From: Thiodiazotropha sp040791665
GTDB taxonomy: Bacteria > Pseudomonadota > Gammaproteobacteria > Chromatiales > Chromatiaceae
Assembly (NCBI GenBank): GCA_040791665.1
Contig: JBFNNX010000016.1
Coordinates: 372,001-436,000 of the forward strand
DNA length: 64,000 nucleotides
Reading direction: 5' to 3'
Shown here piece by piece: positions 35,545 through 44,447 of the stretch. The position numbers and the translations under genes were made by a program. Every line of letters begins with the position of its first letter. Position 1 is the first letter of the stretch. The notes beneath the pieces were generated by a model. The model made no database searches, was not told where the DNA came from, and was given only the letters and a program-made list of their open reading frames with translations.

Positions 35545-36141
35545 ATGAAGATAATAGCAGGCACCTTGCTGATACTGGTTCTCGGTGCGGTCGGTGGAGT
35601 AGTCTTCGTCACGACCGGTGTCTTCAATGTCAGCGCAATGTATGACGATCCAGCGGCGATCCACTGGATCATTGGCAATGTCAGGCGCTATTCCATAAAA
35701 CGGAGGGCGGAAACCATTACTGTGCCTGCTCTTGACGATCGCGGACTTATAGCGTCTGGAGCCAGCGCCTATGGTGACATGTGCGCCGGATGCCATGGCG
35801 CGCCCGGTCAGAAACCCTTCGTAGGTGCCGGGGATATGAATCCGCCCCCACCCAATCTCGCAGAGCTGGTCAAACATCGCGAGCCGGGCGAGTTGTTTTG
35901 GGCCATCAAGAATGGTATCCGGATGACTGGTATGCCGGCCTGGAGTAAGACGCATTCGGACGAAGAGGTCTGGCAGCTGGTCGGTTTCATTAAGCAGCTG
36001 CCCGGACTCTCTGCCGCCGATTATGACACGATGTTGAGTGAAGCAGTGCTGGGAGGACACGCACATGATCACGAAAGTGACGATGTGGATCACCATACCG
36101 CCGAGGATACTCACCCTGAGCACGAAGGTCACAATCACTGA
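35545..36141 (+). CDS. Membrane-anchored monoheme cytochrome c with His-rich tail
   Basis: A 198-residue protein with an N-terminal anchor (residues 3-25), one heme c site (CAGCHG near residue 80) and a distal Met candidate (MTGMPAW). The last 30 residues are rich in His, Asp and Glu (HAHDHESDDVDHH, HPEHEGHNH) and probably bind metal. Such cytochromes accompany copper islands and may link Cu(I) oxidation to the respiratory chain. An AAGGTG site precedes the ATG. Confidence 0.85.
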   Translation: MKIIAGTLLILVLGAVGGVVFVTTGVFNVSAMYDDPAAIHWIIGNVRRYSIKRRAETITVPALDDRGLIASGASAYGDMCAGCHGAPGQKPFVGAGDMNPPPPNLAELVKHREPGELFWAIKNGIRMTGMPAWSKTHSDEEVWQLVGFIKQLPGLSAADYDTMLSEAVLGGHAHDHESDDVDHHTAEDTHPEHEGHNH

Positions 36142-36241
36142 GCATGCTGTATGATTTCGAATACTTCTTTTTCAAGGGTTGTTGAGCTTGGATTGGACAA
36201 AGTCGCTCTGTCGTCTCTCGCCAGATTTTTCTCGGTGAAAG

Positions 36242-37642
36242 CTATTTCGGCAGTTTGAGCCGGGCGCACAGTCCGCCGTTCCTTCGATTACTCAAAGCCA
36301 GATCCCCCCCATGGGCACGGGCGATGTTGCGGGCGATGCCAAGGCCCAGTCCTGTGCCTCCGGTATGCTGCGCGCGGGAGCTTTCTACGCGAACAAAGGG
36401 AGCGAAGACCTTCTCCAGCATGGCCTCCGGAATACCCGGACCTTGGTCGCAGATATCGATCACCACCTCCTGAGTACGCTCCTCGACACTGATCTCACAG
36501 CTACCGCCATAGCGGACGGCATTCTCCACCAGGTTGACAAGGCAGCGTTTCAGCGCCAGGGGTTTGCCTGTGTAGGGCGAAACGACACGCCCTTCGATCA
36601 AGACGGTCTTACCGGCCTCCTGCGCATCCTGTTGCACACTCTCCAACAGGGCCATCAGATCGAGACGTTGGCTGGTTTCGCCTGTTTCGGTGCCGCGCAT
36701 GAAGTCGAGCGTGGCCGTGACCATAGCCTCCATATCCTCGAGGTCCTTGTGGGTTTTTTCGCGCAACTCGTCGTCGTCCATCAAATCCGATCGTAGGCGA
36801 AGGCGAGTCAGCGGCGTCTTAAGATCGTGCGAAACGGCAGCGAGAATCCCCGCTCGATCCTCGATATAGTTTTTCAAACGCTGCTGCATGGTATTGAATG
36901 CACGGGCCGTTTCCCTAACCTCTGCAGGACCTGTAGGTTCCAGCGGTGGCTGATGGATATCCTTACCAAGCCCCTCGGCGGCCTGCCGCAGATCCCGCAG
37001 GGGACGGACGATGGTGTGTACGCCGAAGAGCGAGAGCAGAATCACGCTCAACAACAATACACTGAGTGCGATCAGCAGTGTCACGGGCCAGTCGAACATC
37101 TCCTCGGGCAGTCCGCGCTCGAAGCGCACCCAGGTGCCGTCCGCCAGTTCGATCTGGATGCGGAAAAAACGGGCCATGGCATGCACACCCCGTGCATAGG
37201 CCCAGGGTCCGGACATCGGCGGCCCGCCCATCATGCGCCGGTGCATGCCATGCATGGTCGACTGCATCACTGTCCCCTCCACGGAGACACGGATGTTTCG
37301 TTTGTCAGGAATATGTGCAACCAGCTGGCTTTTTACCACCTCCGAGGCGAGACGGGATTGGGTTTCGCTATCCATCAGCGGCAGGGGTTGCTGTGACAGG
37401 GTGACCTGCAGATCCAAGCCCGACAGCAAAGGCAACAGCCGCTGCCGCTCTGTCGGTGTGAGGGGATCGAGCAGACGAACGATACCTGTCGTACGAACGA
37501 TTAGGTTCTGTCGAACGGCGTCGTAGAGTGCCTGCCCCCGGTCGCGCAGCAGGATGAAAGCGGTAAACAGTTGCGCCAGTACCAGGCCCGTTAACATCAC
37601 CAGAACCAGGCGGCCGAAGAGGGATTTTGGAGCCAGGTGCAT
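36242..37642 (-). CDS. Sensor histidine kinase with Met/His-rich periplasmic loop
   Basis: A 466-residue kinase: membrane helix (about 10-33), periplasmic domain (about 35-180), second helix (about 186-208), HAMP, a DHp domain with SHDLKTPLTRL (His272), and the ATPase with N, DQGPGIP and GTGLGLGIA boxes. The periplasmic stretch at residues 126-156 holds MHGMHRRMMGGPPM plus more Met and His, an unusual content that suggests direct Cu/Ag sensing. It starts 14 bases after the response regulator stop and is convergent with the cytochrome. Confidence 0.9.
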   Translation of the reverse strand: MHLAPKSLFGRLVLVMLTGLVLAQLFTAFILLRDRGQALYDAVRQNLIVRTTGIVRLLDPLTPTERQRLLPLLSGLDLQVTLSQQPLPLMDSETQSRLASEVVKSQLVAHIPDKRNIRVSVEGTVMQSTMHGMHRRMMGGPPMSGPWAYARGVHAMARFFRIQIELADGTWVRFERGLPEEMFDWPVTLLIALSVLLLSVILLSLFGVHTIVRPLRDLRQAAEGLGKDIHQPPLEPTGPAEVRETARAFNTMQQRLKNYIEDRAGILAAVSHDLKTPLTRLRLRSDLMDDDELREKTHKDLEDMEAMVTATLDFMRGTETGETSQRLDLMALLESVQQDAQEAGKTVLIEGRVVSPYTGKPLALKRCLVNLVENAVRYGGSCEISVEERTQEVVIDICDQGPGIPEAMLEKVFAPFVRVESSRAQHTGGTGLGLGIARNIARAHGGDLALSNRRNGGLCARLKLPK

Positions 37643-37656
37643 TTGAATCGCTCCCC

Positions 37657-38382
37657 TCAGAGGGTCGGTACGACCTTGCTGGCCAGCAGATAGCCACGAC
37701 CGCGCACTGTCTTGATCAGTGCCGGCTGCTTGGCGTCGTCCCCCAGGTGTTTGCGTAAGCGTGCGATCAAGACATCAATGCTGCGGTCATAGGGACCGCC
37801 TTCACGGCCCTGGGTCAGGTCGAGCAGTTGATCCCTCGTCAACGCCCTGTTGGGATGGGTCAGCAACACATGCAGCAACCGGTATTCGGCACTGCTGAGC
37901 GGCACCACCAGGTTATCAGGGGAATGAAGGTGTTGGGTGCGAGTATCCAGCGCCCAGCCGGAGAAGGCGAGCTTCTCCGGTGCGTCGGCCAGGGGGTCAG
38001 CCGGCATGTCACGGACCCGCCTCAGAATGACCTTGATACGAGCCAGTAGCTCCCGTGCGCTGAAGGGCTTCGGCAGGTAGTCGTCGGCTCCCATCTCCAA
38101 CCCCAGGATGCGATCCATTTCATCACCCCGCGCTGTCAGCATGATGACCGGAATCTTGGAACGCACGCGCAGAGTGCGGCAGAGCTCCATGCCGTCGGTA
38201 CCGGGCAGCATCAGATCGAGAACGATAAGATCGATACGGCCGCGCTCGAGCGTCTGCCACATGCCGCCACCCTCAGCCGCCGTGGATACCCGGTAGCCGT
38301 TCTTTTCCAGATAGATCTTCAGCAGGTGACGAATCTCGGGGTCGTCGTCGACGACCAATATGTGATCTTGCAATGCGCTCAT
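37657..38382 (-). CDS. OmpR-family response regulator (CpxR/CopR-like)
   Basis: A 241-residue regulator: receiver with VDDD (residues 11-14), phospho-acceptor Asp56 (VLDLMLPG) and Lys in LPKPFSAREL, then an OmpR winged helix (about 140-235) with RSIDVLIARLRKHL and VRGRGYL. It is first in the operon with the sensor kinase. A GTAA-N6-GTAA box lies between its start and the divergent Spy-like gene, so it probably regulates both directions. Confidence 0.92.
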   Translation of the reverse strand: MSALQDHILVVDDDPEIRHLLKIYLEKNGYRVSTAAEGGGMWQTLERGRIDLIVLDLMLPGTDGMELCRTLRVRSKIPVIMLTARGDEMDRILGLEMGADDYLPKPFSARELLARIKVILRRVRDMPADPLADAPEKLAFSGWALDTRTQHLHSPDNLVVPLSSAEYRLLHVLLTHPNRALTRDQLLDLTQGREGGPYDRSIDVLIARLRKHLGDDAKQPALIKTVRGRGYLLASKVVPTL

Positions 38383-38453
38383 GACCTAACTATATCGTCT
38401 TTCCCCCGTTTTTAGATGGCAAATTGTAAACCGGTATGTCCCCCCGTAGATCT

Positions 38454-38468
38454 GTTACACAAACTTAC
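38454..38468 (-). promoter_or_regulatory. CpxR-like box
   Basis: GTAAGTTTGTGTAAC on the minus strand matches the CpxR consensus GTAAA-N5-GTAAA at 8 of 10 fixed positions. It stands between the response regulator and the divergent Spy/CpxP-like gene, about 110 bases before the latter. Prediction from sequence. Confidence 0.5.
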
Positions 38469-38576
38469 AAAATGGCGCTTTCCCGACACCTGCCAAATAC
38501 AAACTGGGTGTCTCATAAGATCAGGGACGAGACAAACAGGGATGTTTTTAAAGCTAACACATCTGAGGAGCATGTC

Positions 38577-39095
38577 ATGAAACAGTCTACCAAACACATA
38601 TTGTCACTCGTTGGTGCCACCGCCCTCATCGTCGGCGTGGGCAGTATCGCATTTGCGCGCGGATACGGTCCCGGTTATGGTCCGGGCTGGGGCGGCCACC
38701 ATGGGATGATGGGTGGACCCGGCGGCGACAGAGGCATGATGATGGGCGGACCAAGCGGCGGTAAAGGTATGATGATGGGCGGTTATACAGCTGGTTTTGC
38801 TGATCAGCAACTTGCCGATCTAAAAGCCACCCTGGGAATTACCACCGATCAGGAGGCTGCATGGAATCGTTATGCCGATGCGGTGACGGAGCGCGCCAAT
38901 CTGATGCAGTCGCACCGTCAGCAAATGTTCACCCGCGGTCCTGTCAGTCCCGATCAGAGGCTGAATTTCCATCAGCAGGGTCTGGAGCAGATGCAGCAGG
39001 TGAGCGCAGCGCGTCAGGACCTCTTCGAGATACTGACGCCGCAGCAACAGGCTAGCGTTGACACCTACACCGGCTGGCCATGTGTATTGCGATGA
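38577..39095 (+). CDS. Spy/CpxP-family periplasmic protein
   Basis: A 172-residue exported protein. The ATG at 38577 follows GAGGAG and opens a signal peptide (cleavage near AFA-RGY). A Gly/Met-rich stretch with repeated MMMGG follows (about 30-65), then helices ending in the LTXXQ motif (ILTPQQQ near residue 155). Family members are chaperones and metal-responsive envelope stress proteins. The Met repeats suggest Cu/Ag binding. It is divergent from the two-component genes. Confidence 0.82.
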   Translation: MKQSTKHILSLVGATALIVGVGSIAFARGYGPGYGPGWGGHHGMMGGPGGDRGMMMGGPSGGKGMMMGGYTAGFADQQLADLKATLGITTDQEAAWNRYADAVTERANLMQSHRQQMFTRGPVSPDQRLNFHQQGLEQMQQVSAARQDLFEILTPQQQASVDTYTGWPCVLR

Positions 39096-39335
39096 CCTTG
39101 CTTGTTAAATGGGTAATTCATACGGGCCAGGGAGGGCCTTCTGAGTGTCGAAACTCTGAATTAACCTGTGTGTCGCTTATATATCGTGGACTCAAAATTG
39201 AGAGATAAAGAAAGAAGATATACTGATCCTGACATTCAATACTCTCGCGAGGCGAGGCAAAGACCCCGCTCACGCGGTGCGGTTAAGTCGGCCAAAATAA
39301 ACCTCTCATTCGATTATATTCTATGAGTGAATTTT

Positions 39336-39360
39336 ATTGGATGAGTATTAACAGGCCCTA
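39336..39360 (-). repeat. Dispersed repeat, single arm at the kinase stop
   Basis: On the minus strand TAGGGCCTGTTAATACTCAT then CCAAT. Its TAG (39360-39358) is the stop codon of the kinase-HDOD-GAF gene. Confidence 0.75.
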
Positions 39361-41736
39361 GGATTTCACAGCCAAAACAATCTGATTTCTTAGCGACTTC
39401 AGCAGATTGAGTCTCTTTTTATCGATCTCCAGTCCGTGTGGATTGGAGTGATCCGCATAGATCAAACCGACCGCTCTGTTTTTCACCACCAGCGGGAAGA
39501 GCAGAAAAGAACCTGCACTGGAGATCTGCTTATACCAATCGGGGATATCGGCCTGTATCTTTTCTTCAGTGGTGTCTGCTATATAGACATCAACGGCATT
39601 CTTCAATGCCCCATGGAAGACATCCACGTTATATACCGTGGGGAAATGAAACAGCTTGACAAATTCATCGGCAGTACTGCCGAAACCCAACCTGCCCACC
39701 ATCTCCCCCCGCTTGCGATCGAGCAGCGCCAGCACGACTCTCTGAAAGCCAACCGCCCGATACATGGTTTCAAGCACCACATTGAAGATCTCGGATACGC
39801 TGTGATTGCCCACCAGCATACCCGTCACCTCCTGCAGACCGTCCATCAGCAGGGTTTCCGCGTCTTCCGGGGTTGCCGGTGTGTCGACTACCGACGCTGT
39901 CGACTCTACTGTCTGGGTACCCTCTTCATCCAGTATCTGTGTCTCGGACAAACCGTCTTTGTCGATACCTTTGGATTTGCTTTTTTCGACGCCTTTGTGT
40001 AATTGCAGGTCATCGGATTTAGAGGTGAGTTTTTTTATGAATTGATCTGATATATCACTTGATATCGCTTTCGCCACTTCCTGAAACTCTTCTATGGAGC
40101 GAGCGGCGAAACGATTGATCTGTTTGTTCGTGATGTTGAGCCCCTTGGCATATTTTTTTGTCAAAGATTCCATTGCAGCTTTGTCGTCGAGCCCCGAGTC
40201 AACCATGACCGCCATGGCATCGTCGGCGAATGCGGTGACCAAACGTCTGCGTTCCAATCGATTGACCGGTTTATGATCCCCCTGCCAACACTTCATGCTA
40301 TCGATGAGTGACTTGGGAAAATTCCATTGCCCGGCGATTTCAATCCCGATCTTTTCGTAACTGACACCCAGTATGGCGTGCTGCGCCGCAACCGGCTCCT
40401 TTCCCTCGACCTTGATCAACCGATCGATCTCCTGTGACTCGTCGGGCAGATAGAAGGCCACCAGCAATTTGCCCAGGTCGTTCAACAAACCGGTGAGAAA
40501 ATAGGCCTCGGCCTCCTTTTCATCGATTTCGTCCGCCACCTTATGGGCCAGGGTTGCGCGAAACATTGCCGAAGAGACCAACTCCCTGAGATGTCCGGCC
40601 TGTTGTTTGTTTTCGATATGCTCGAAAAAAATCAAAGAGGCCGCGAGTGAACGGATAGCTTGTATACCCAAAACCACGACTGCACGCGATACGGTCCCGA
40701 TTCTTCCGGAAAAGCGGCCATAGTAGGCAGAGTTGACCACCTTCAGGATCTTGTTCGTCAACGCAAAATCCTTGACGATGACCCCCGCCATCTGATTGAC
40801 ATCCTTGTTGCTGGCATCGGCCATGGCATTGATGCTGCGCACCGATTGCGACAACGCGGGAAAGTCACTCTTTCGTTTCATCCGCCGAAGCAGAAACTCC
40901 ACGGTACCGCTTGCGTCCTCTTCAACACTCAGCTTTTCCCCTGTCACACCACGCATCTCTTTGAAGGCCTGCAGCATCTCGGTCGCATCGCTGTATCGCA
41001 GCACAGGATCCTTTTCCAGGGATTTGAGGATAAAGCGGTCGAGCTTCTCTTCCACTGCCGGATTGAACTGGGATGGAGGTTTCACCTCCAGCTTGAGAAT
41101 GGCATCGATGACGATCTGCTGCTTGTGGCCGCTGAATACAGGCATTCCGGTCAACATCTCATCCAGAATCAAACCAAGGGCGAACACGTCGGCCGGTGGC
41201 CCAACTTCGCCTTTTTGAATGTACTCCGGCGCCAGGTATCGGGGCGTACCGACAAGTTGGCGATCCGGACCCTTTGCCTCCGATAACAGGCGGGCAATGC
41301 CGAAGTCCATGATCTTCGGAACCTTTTCTTCACCGATAACGATATTTGCCGGTTTCAGATCGCGATGGACGATACCCGCCTTGTGGGCCTGGCTCATACC
41401 TTCCAGCAGGCCTTGAAAGATCTGTAGCGCATCATTAAGCTCAAGAGGTTCACCGTTAATCAGATCTTTCAACAACTCTCCCTGGGCGTACTCAAATACC
41501 AGGTAGGGAATCTGCTGATGTTCACCGGCCTCGTAGATTGAGACGATATTGGCGTGCTGGAGCTTGCTCGCCGCCCGCGCTTCATCCAGAAACGACGACG
41601 TCTGTAGCGACTTGTTGAGCAGTTTGATCGCAACCTTCCGCTCAAGTTGACTGTCGTGACAGAGATAGACTGTACCCTGGTTGCCAATACCCAACTGTTC
41701 TCCGACCTGAAACCGCCCGATCTTTTTTGGCTTCAT
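39358..41736 (-). CDS. Ser/Thr kinase-HDOD-GAF fusion protein
   Basis: A 792-residue signalling protein. Hanks-type kinase (about 8-265): Gly loop LGIGNQGTVY, catalytic Lys38 in VAIK, HRDLKPANI near 124, DFG near 144, so active-looking. An HDOD domain follows (about 288-490: FPALSQSVRSINAMA, GLLNDLGKLLVAF), then a linker and a GAF domain (about 625-785). No membrane segment. The ATG at 41736 follows GGGAG. It follows the hydrogenase maturation gene by 95 bases on the same strand; targets are unknown. Confidence 0.85.
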   Translation of the reverse strand: MKPKKIGRFQVGEQLGIGNQGTVYLCHDSQLERKVAIKLLNKSLQTSSFLDEARAASKLQHANIVSIYEAGEHQQIPYLVFEYAQGELLKDLINGEPLELNDALQIFQGLLEGMSQAHKAGIVHRDLKPANIVIGEEKVPKIMDFGIARLLSEAKGPDRQLVGTPRYLAPEYIQKGEVGPPADVFALGLILDEMLTGMPVFSGHKQQIVIDAILKLEVKPPSQFNPAVEEKLDRFILKSLEKDPVLRYSDATEMLQAFKEMRGVTGEKLSVEEDASGTVEFLLRRMKRKSDFPALSQSVRSINAMADASNKDVNQMAGVIVKDFALTNKILKVVNSAYYGRFSGRIGTVSRAVVVLGIQAIRSLAASLIFFEHIENKQQAGHLRELVSSAMFRATLAHKVADEIDEKEAEAYFLTGLLNDLGKLLVAFYLPDESQEIDRLIKVEGKEPVAAQHAILGVSYEKIGIEIAGQWNFPKSLIDSMKCWQGDHKPVNRLERRRLVTAFADDAMAVMVDSGLDDKAAMESLTKKYAKGLNITNKQINRFAARSIEEFQEVAKAISSDISDQFIKKLTSKSDDLQLHKGVEKSKSKGIDKDGLSETQILDEEGTQTVESTASVVDTPATPEDAETLLMDGLQEVTGMLVGNHSVSEIFNVVLETMYRAVGFQRVVLALLDRKRGEMVGRLGFGSTADEFVKLFHFPTVYNVDVFHGALKNAVDVYIADTTEEKIQADIPDWYKQISSAGSFLLFPLVVKNRAVGLIYADHSNPHGLEIDKKRLNLLKSLRNQIVLAVKS

Positions 41737-41831
41737 CACCACTCCCGAAATAACCCCATCTCTCTTATCGGCAATCCACTGAAAACCTGATGCGGATGAT
41801 GCGACGAGTGCGGGGGCCTGTTACCGCTCTT

Positions 41832-42260
41832 TCAGGATGTCGAATCCAAAAAACGGCTAACAAGCTTAGTGAGCATCGGCAGGTCGATGGTGGGCAGTCG
41901 CCCGGCATCCTCGCCTGTCTGAATACCCACCACATGGAGACGGGATGGCAGCTCACCCAGTTGCCCGGCCAGAGCCAAGGCCTCGGCCACGCCAAATCCA
42001 TGACTGGATGTCGGGCACTCCAGCTGCTGCATCGTCTCAAGGTCTATTGATATAACGCTTCCCGGTTTATCGGACAGGCGCACGGCATCGATGATCACCA
42101 CCTGCTCGACCCCTTGAAAATAGCTGACAAGTCGGCTTCCGGGCCGGTCGAGCTTGAGCAGTTCACAATCCTTCCAAACCATGCCGGCAAGATGGTCGAT
42201 AGCCAGCCAGGCCAGCCGGTCGGCGCCAAAGGGTGAACCGATCCCCAGAATGCGGGTCAT
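41832..42260 (-). CDS. Hydrogenase maturation protease
   Basis: A 142-residue endopeptidase of the HybD/HoxW type: ILGIGSPFGADRLAW start and the DAVR segment, with acidic metal ligands at the expected places. It removes the C-terminal peptide of the NiFe large subunit. The ATG overlaps the large-subunit stop by four bases (ATGA), which fixes the start. It is the last gene of the hydrogenase operon. Confidence 0.85.
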   Translation of the reverse strand: MTRILGIGSPFGADRLAWLAIDHLAGMVWKDCELLKLDRPGSRLVSYFQGVEQVVIIDAVRLSDKPGSVISIDLETMQQLECPTSSHGFGVAEALALAGQLGELPSRLHVVGIQTGEDAGRLPTIDLPMLTKLVSRFLDSTS

Positions 42261-43558
42261 CGGCGACAAACGTCGAGTCTGAGAAAGTGCGTCGCACAAG
42301 AGATGCAGGGGTCGTAATTACGAATCACCTGTTCGGCCCGGAGACGCAGCGCGTCATCCGGATTCTCCAGGCCAAAGCGCTCCAGTGAAAGTCGGATATC
42401 CTCTTCGATCCGCCCCTGATTTTGGCTGGTGGGCGGCACGATACGGGCACGTCGCACCGTTCCCTGATCATCCACGTCGTAACGGTGCCAGAGGAGACCG
42501 CGCGGTGCCTCGGTGCAGCCGAATGCGTTACCCTCCCGGGGCTTGAGCGGGATATGCGGTTCATCGGGCAGGCGATAATTCTGTAACAGCCGGATCGCCT
42601 CGTAAACGGCCAGGTGGAGCTCGATGGCCCGCGCCACGATGCTGTGAAACATGTTGTGGCTGGGAAACGGGATACCGCACTCGTGCATGACCTTGCGCAC
42701 CGGTTTGGGCAACTGGTGGAAGTTGAGATTGAGCCGGGCCAGGGGACCGACCAGATAGGGGCGTCCATCCAGGGTCGAATGGAGGGCGGTGGAGTGGGGT
42801 GACTGGTGCTCCTGAAAATAGCTTTCGTAGAAGGTTATTTCGGTCTCGAGACCCTGTCCGGAGATCAGGTTGCCCCGATCGATGGCGTACTCCTCGGGGT
42901 GACTCATGGCAACACTGATGAAGGCCTGTTCATCATCCGGAAAGCCTAGCCCGGCAGTCCAGCCTACCAGGGCCTCGGCTGCTGGCAACGCCGCCTCCAG
43001 GCGCCGCAGCAGGGCTTCCACCTCATCCTGTCTCGGCGCCCGATAGAATCCACCGACGCGAACTCCGACCGGATGTACCGAACGACCCCCGAATAGCGCG
43101 ATCAGGTCGTTGCCGAGGCTCTGCAGTTCGAGACCCCGACGCACCGCATCCGGATAGTCGGCCGCCATGGCGATAGCCGAATCGAAGCCGAGAAAATCGG
43201 GGGCCGACAGCAGATGGATATGCAGGGCATGACTTTGCAGCCATTCACCGCAGTACATCGCCCGGCGCATATCCCTCACCCAGTCCGGCGGCTGAAAGCC
43301 GAACAGGCTCTCGAATGCCTGCACCGCACTCATCTGGTAGGCCACCGGGCAGATACCGCAGATGCGCGCCACCATATCGATGACTTGATCGCACTCATAA
43401 TCTTCGACAAATTTCTCGAACAACCGCGGTGGTTCATAGATGTTCAGGGCCAGGTTGCGGATGACGCCGTCCTCCACATCGATCTCCAGGGCGCCTTCGC
43501 CCTCGACCCGGGTCAAGACCGGCACATGGATATGGATATCACGTGTTGTATCATTCAT
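42257..43558 (-). CDS. Group 3b NiFe hydrogenase large (alpha) subunit
   Basis: A 433-residue catalytic subunit. Ni ligands are Cys67 and Cys70 (RICGICPV) and Cys418 and Cys421 (DPCISCATH). The residues after His424 (FLRLDVCRR) are the tail removed by the protease encoded next. The gene order and the NAD(P)-type partner subunits mark a cytoplasmic group 3b (sulfhydrogenase-type) enzyme that can reduce NADP+ with H2 or evolve H2. It overlaps the small subunit by eight bases. Confidence 0.93.
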   Translation of the reverse strand: MNDTTRDIHIHVPVLTRVEGEGALEIDVEDGVIRNLALNIYEPPRLFEKFVEDYECDQVIDMVARICGICPVAYQMSAVQAFESLFGFQPPDWVRDMRRAMYCGEWLQSHALHIHLLSAPDFLGFDSAIAMAADYPDAVRRGLELQSLGNDLIALFGGRSVHPVGVRVGGFYRAPRQDEVEALLRRLEAALPAAEALVGWTAGLGFPDDEQAFISVAMSHPEEYAIDRGNLISGQGLETEITFYESYFQEHQSPHSTALHSTLDGRPYLVGPLARLNLNFHQLPKPVRKVMHECGIPFPSHNMFHSIVARAIELHLAVYEAIRLLQNYRLPDEPHIPLKPREGNAFGCTEAPRGLLWHRYDVDDQGTVRRARIVPPTSQNQGRIEEDIRLSLERFGLENPDDALRLRAEQVIRNYDPCISCATHFLRLDVCRR

Positions 43559-44339
43559 TGGCGCTTTCTTTCAGCCGCTCACCAGCCTGTTTAAAAGCGG
43601 CGGCGTGATTGGCAATAAAATGGAAGCGTCGCGCGACGGCTGCGCGATCGAGGCCAAGCTCGTCAAAACGCTCTGCCAGGGAACGATCGTTGATCAGCTT
43701 GAGGGGTCCGTAACAGCTGTAGCAGCCACGCCCCATGGAGGGACAGAGTGCGCCGCAACCTGCCACTGTCACCGGTCCCATACAGGGTTCACCTTTGCTG
43801 ACCATGGTACAGACCAATCCCCTGCGCTTGCATTCCATACAGACCGACCGGCTCTCCCGGCGGGGCATGACGCCGCTCAGCAGGTCACGTAAGGTCCCCA
43901 CTACCTGACGCGAATTGACCGGACAGCCGGGGATCTCGAAATCGACCTTGACGTAGTGGGAGATGGGATTGGAATGTTGCAAGGCGTCGATAGAGTCGGG
44001 ATGCTCATAGACCGCCGCCATCCATGTGTCACGGTCAGTAAAATTGGCCAGCGCCTGTAACCCGCCTGCGGTGGCGCAGGCGCCCATGGAGATCAGCAAA
44101 CCGCTGTTCTCCCGCACTTGCTGGATCCGCAGAATATCCTCCTGCGTGGAGACGCTCCCCTCCACCAGTGCAATATCGGCCTTGGCCACCGGGTCGCTGG
44201 GACCGGCCTCGGCAAAATGAACGATATCCAGCAGCTGCGGAAGCAGCAGCAGTGGCTCACCCAGATTCAGCAGTGCCAGCTGGCAACCGTCGCAGGAACT
44301 GAACTTATGTACCGCAAGCCTTGGTTTAGTACCGGTCAT
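43551..44339 (-). CDS. Group 3b NiFe hydrogenase small (delta) subunit
   Basis: About 262 residues. The proximal cluster ligands show as SSCDGCQLALL near the N-terminus, GACATAGG, and PGCPVNS; a Cys-rich region (CMECKRRGLVC, CMGPVTVAGCGALCPS, RGCYSCYGP) supplies further clusters. It has no Tat signal, consistent with a cytoplasmic enzyme. The ATG at 44339 is preferred because GGGTGG stands upstream. It relays electrons from the NiFe site to the gamma and beta subunits. Confidence 0.92.
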   Translation of the reverse strand: MTGTKPRLAVHKFSSCDGCQLALLNLGEPLLLLPQLLDIVHFAEAGPSDPVAKADIALVEGSVSTQEDILRIQQVRENSGLLISMGACATAGGLQALANFTDRDTWMAAVYEHPDSIDALQHSNPISHYVKVDFEIPGCPVNSRQVVGTLRDLLSGVMPRRESRSVCMECKRRGLVCTMVSKGEPCMGPVTVAGCGALCPSMGRGCYSCYGPLKLINDRSLAERFDELGLDRAAVARRFHFIANHAAAFKQAGERLKESANE

Positions 44340-44447
44340 CGTTAACACCACCCAACTAATTAAGAGTTCGTCCTCTCCACACGGGAAAGGGAATCAAAAA
44401 TCGTACGGCTTGCCGCACACAGACAACCAAAACTCAAAACGCTTCAG

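Noticed and set aside
41811..41829. A further dispersed-repeat copy (GGGGGCCTGTTACCGC) next to the hydrogenase protease
   Set aside because: Only the GGCCTGTTA string matches, without TAGGG or the outer arm; it could be chance.
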